Part shown: positions 61,629-64,000 of the stretch, piece by piece
Numbering within the stretch: position 1 is the stretch's first letter
How the letters are laid out: each line of letters starts with the position of its first letter
Source of the DNA: Agrocybe praecox
Taxonomy: Eukaryota > Basidiomycota > Agaricomycetes > Agaricales > Agrocybaceae
Assembly (NCBI GenBank): GCA_964017145.1
Contig: OZ024846.1
Location: 2,604,001-2,668,000, forward strand
DNA length: 64,000 bases
Direction: 5' to 3'
Program-made: the position numbers and the translations under genes
The notes under the pieces: generated by a model
Seen by the model: the letters and a program-made list of their open reading frames with translations, nothing else
The model's database searches: none
What the model was told of the DNA's origin: nothing

Positions 61629-62596
61629 ATGCACTCAAATGCCTCAACCAGTTTAGCCAGTGGCCGCTGCCCATCCGTTTCTGGAACGAAGAGAACAGAT
61701 ACACTCTTCAGAGAGGAGGACATACCTCCACACCATGGTGAGCAGGCATTCTTCGCCTCTTGCTGCATTTATATTGAATTTTTAATCATTCAGAAACGGA
61801 GAGGTACTTGCGCAAGGAGGTCCAAGGGTACTTCCCCGTTGATCCTCAGGCTCCCTTAAGTCTCTCCCTCATCCATCATCATTATCCTAGAGGTGGGAAA
61901 CCTCCTTACCACATACTCATTAAACTGGCAATATGGGGCAGCCCAGAGAAACGACGAACCTTCGAGGAGATTAAAGCAGACGTAGCGGCTTGTTTTGAGG
62001 GTATGCGTGATAAAGGTGGTAAGCCTCAGCCATGGGAGGTACGTCATTATACATTCTCATAATCGCTACATGTACTAATACCTATAAAGGCATCCTTTCG
62101 ACACAAGCTGTCGAATGAGGGGAAATTCGTCCAAGTACGGAGACCGCCAAGCCATCCCGGAAGAGGCGACTTTTGGGTCATTCATATTGGACAGACGACA
62201 AAGAAGCCTGTCCGAAGAAAGCCCAAAACAAAAAAGGCTCAGAGACCCGTCAAATCTGCGCCACCAGCCATGTCGTATTTTGCGGTCCCAGCGCACACCC
62301 ACACCCACACACATCCGGATTCATCAACGGCAACATTCGCGCGCTCACTGCCTCCGTTTCCCTCCATGCTTTCCACCACGTCGACTACTTCTCCTTCGAG
62401 CTCAATGCTTGCCTTATCGGAGTACGAATACCTGGATGTATCCGGAGTCCCCAATTCTCCGTATACATATACATACGGGCATTCCTTTTATCCTGATATG
62501 TTCTCCTTTGACTCCAACATGCATCTATTCAACAACCATCCGATTTACAATTTATTTGAAGATCGCAGGCATATGTGGGAGAGATTGTCAGACTAA
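61629..62596 (+). CDS. Divergent forkhead (winged-helix) protein, copy 4
   Basis: Three exons (61629-61737, 61794-62038, 62090-62596) give 286 aa, the same length as copy 2 and with introns at equivalent positions. FREEDIPPHH, a phase-1 intron, then ETERYLRKEVQGYF form the N-terminal motif. Helices 1-2 read KPPYHILIKLAIWGSPEKRRT then FEEIKADVAACFEGM, the best match of the set to the classical KPPYS...SPxK start. The recognition helix is PWE|ASFRHKLSNEGKF, followed by VQVRRPPSHPGRGDFWVIH. A basic patch (KKPVRRKPKTKKAQ) may act as a nuclear signal. A His-Thr repeat from a CACACC microsatellite lies near residue 180. The tail is rich in Ser, Thr, Tyr and Pro and lacks the GIDP motif found in the other copies. 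Confidence 0.88.
62288..62317 (+). repeat. CACACC/ACAC microsatellite in forkhead copy 4
   Basis: Encodes alternating His and Thr residues in the linker after the basic patch of the last forkhead protein. Confidence 0.85.
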
Positions 62597-64000
62597 TTCT
62601 CGTATTTTGACGGAATGTACCAATGAAATTTACTTTTCTCGATCTGAAAAATCGCTTCCCAATTTCAAAATCTCAAGTTATTGCGAAATAATGCTGCATC
62701 CAAATGTTTATTAAGGCCTAATATCAATCTAAAAAGTATTCTTTATCAAGTTTAAACAACGTGAGGAACCGAATTCATTTCCTAATATCGCATTTTTTTT
62801 TGACGTATGATATTGGACATGTGTCTTAAGCTGTAAGAATTTGTTGGATTTTGACTCGCTTGGCTCCTAATCAAGCGCCGTAAATTGCTTGGCTTACCGT
62901 CCGGCTTATCGTTCACATAACAACCATTTTATTATATATATGTCCATAATTTCGGATGTAAATTCCTTGTTCGTTTGCCACAAATAATACCCGCCCCCGT
63001 TTATTTCAATAGAATTTTGGTGCGCTCACGTACACCCCGAAGAGGCCACCTAGGACGAACGCGAACCGGTCTGGCGCGTGTGGTTAATCACGTGCATATT
63101 GACAGTCACTGCCGGAGATTATGTCAGCGCAACTTGAGCGCGACAGTCGGTAACCGGTAACCGTGAACCTCTTCTCTCCTTCTTTTGTATTGCTTTTGTG
63201 TCTTTCTTCCTTGCTCTTTCTACTTTTTTCCATCTCTGTCAACAGCGCCCGCCGGTAGCTTATTTCAAAGCAAGGCACCTTTCTGCCAGTGGAAGGACTC
63301 TTTCAATCCAATGTCTGGGTCCTGGCTCCTGACTCCTGAGATCCTGCTTTCGTTATTTTTGCTGTTGTTCACCGCAATGGGAGGAACTGCACACGGCTGC
63401 TTTCACGATGCCTTCGGAACGGAATTTTTCTTGTCACTGATAGCTGCATCATCAAGAAACGTAGTAGGCTTGTGTTTGACTGAAGTAAGCCCTGCCCGAA
63501 CTTGATGTTGTAACGAGGACTAACGGAAAGCACTATATTGTAAGAAGACCTGTGGCATTCTTACTCTCGGCGTCATCATATATGAGGTCAACATACACTG
63601 TTCCAGAAATACCTGCACCACAGCAGACGAACGTTCTCGGGGCTTTCTTTGCAGGAAAGTAATACCTGGGCCTGAATATCCGAAGTTTAGAGTTTTCCAA
63701 ATCGGCAACACACGACTCACTCAGATCTATATCGGACCATATGAAGACTATTGTAACCTCCAAATTTACGAGGGATGGGATATAAACCCAAATTACAATC
63801 GAAACTGTCGAGCCAGTTGCGCCGTCGCCGCTGGGTTGTCCATTCTTTGAATGCCGAATACAAATCGACGTCTTGTGTCCATGTGGAGAAGACAAATTAT
63901 GACGGGCGTAGCTATCTATGCGCACTTTCATTCAAACTCTGGGGTTGTCCGATGCTCCTTTTTTATCTGCTTTGAAATCTCGACCTTCGAACTCTTTTGT
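62597..64000. other. Right-edge stretch, no gene assigned
   Basis: A minus-strand frame at 63533-63931 is open for 132 codons, with hydrophobic beta-like segments (TVSIVIWVYIP, LEVTIVFIWSD, GTVYVDLIYDD). It may be part of a gene continuing past the edge. I recognise no family. A CT-rich stretch near 63170-63240 resembles a fungal promoter. Confidence 0.3.

Noticed and set aside
1..64000. CRISPR array, bacterial operons or prophage
   Set aside because: Intron-dense eukaryotic genes throughout; no spaced direct-repeat array seen.

Overview
The window looks like nuclear DNA of a mushroom-forming basidiomycete (Agaricomycetes). The signs are many short introns (about 35-100 nt, usually 50-65) in nearly every recognisable gene, exons as small as 10-18 nt, and several families typical of this class: DUF6534 membrane proteins, agaric-type F-box proteins, a GH17 glucanase and a secreted bicupin oxalate decarboxylase. 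I found genes by splicing open frames at GT-AG (twice GC-AG) junctions and checking that every reading phase closed.

Layout. 1-341 (-): WOPR/Gti1-Pac2 regulator, cut by the left edge. 2198-4122 (-): F-box-like protein. 5439-6841 (-): aldo/keto reductase. 9422-9919 (+): HSBP1-like protein. 10677-12389 (+): Gln/His/Pro-rich nuclear-type protein with a Cys/His module. 13938-15916 (-) and 25281-27315 (+): two 16-exon DUF6534 membrane proteins. 17643-18951 (-): rhodopsin/PTH11-like membrane protein. 21431-22894 (+): GH17 glucanase, followed by GET4 at 23089-24346 (+). 33169-35662 (-): oxalate decarboxylase. 37592-38364 (-): HIT protein, divergent from THG1 at 38835-40140 (+), which converges on UBP8 at 40577-42841 (-). 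46514-47279 (+): short acidic protein of unknown function.

The right part is different. From 50.8 to 62.6 kb it holds three intact divergent forkhead-domain genes (50841, 53769, 61629) and a fourth, broken copy (about 58404), plus a duplicated non-coding segment (about 53.13 and 57.15 kb). This local forkhead expansion is the most interesting system here. The copies share a conserved N-terminal motif, a phase-0 intron immediately before the recognition helix, and loss of the Asn that classical forkhead proteins use for base contact. At 48.37-48.85 kb there is a compact array of nested palindromes bracketed by 31-bp direct repeats, which looks like a non-autonomous mobile element or a cruciform-forming site.

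Housekeeping functions (tail-anchored protein insertion, tRNA-His maturation, SAGA deubiquitination, heat-shock modulation) lie between accessory functions (oxalate breakdown, wall glucan hydrolysis, membrane receptors, transcription factors). There is no sign of a metabolic gene cluster. About half the window carries no gene I can name. Several stretches hold exon-like fragments that I could not assign.
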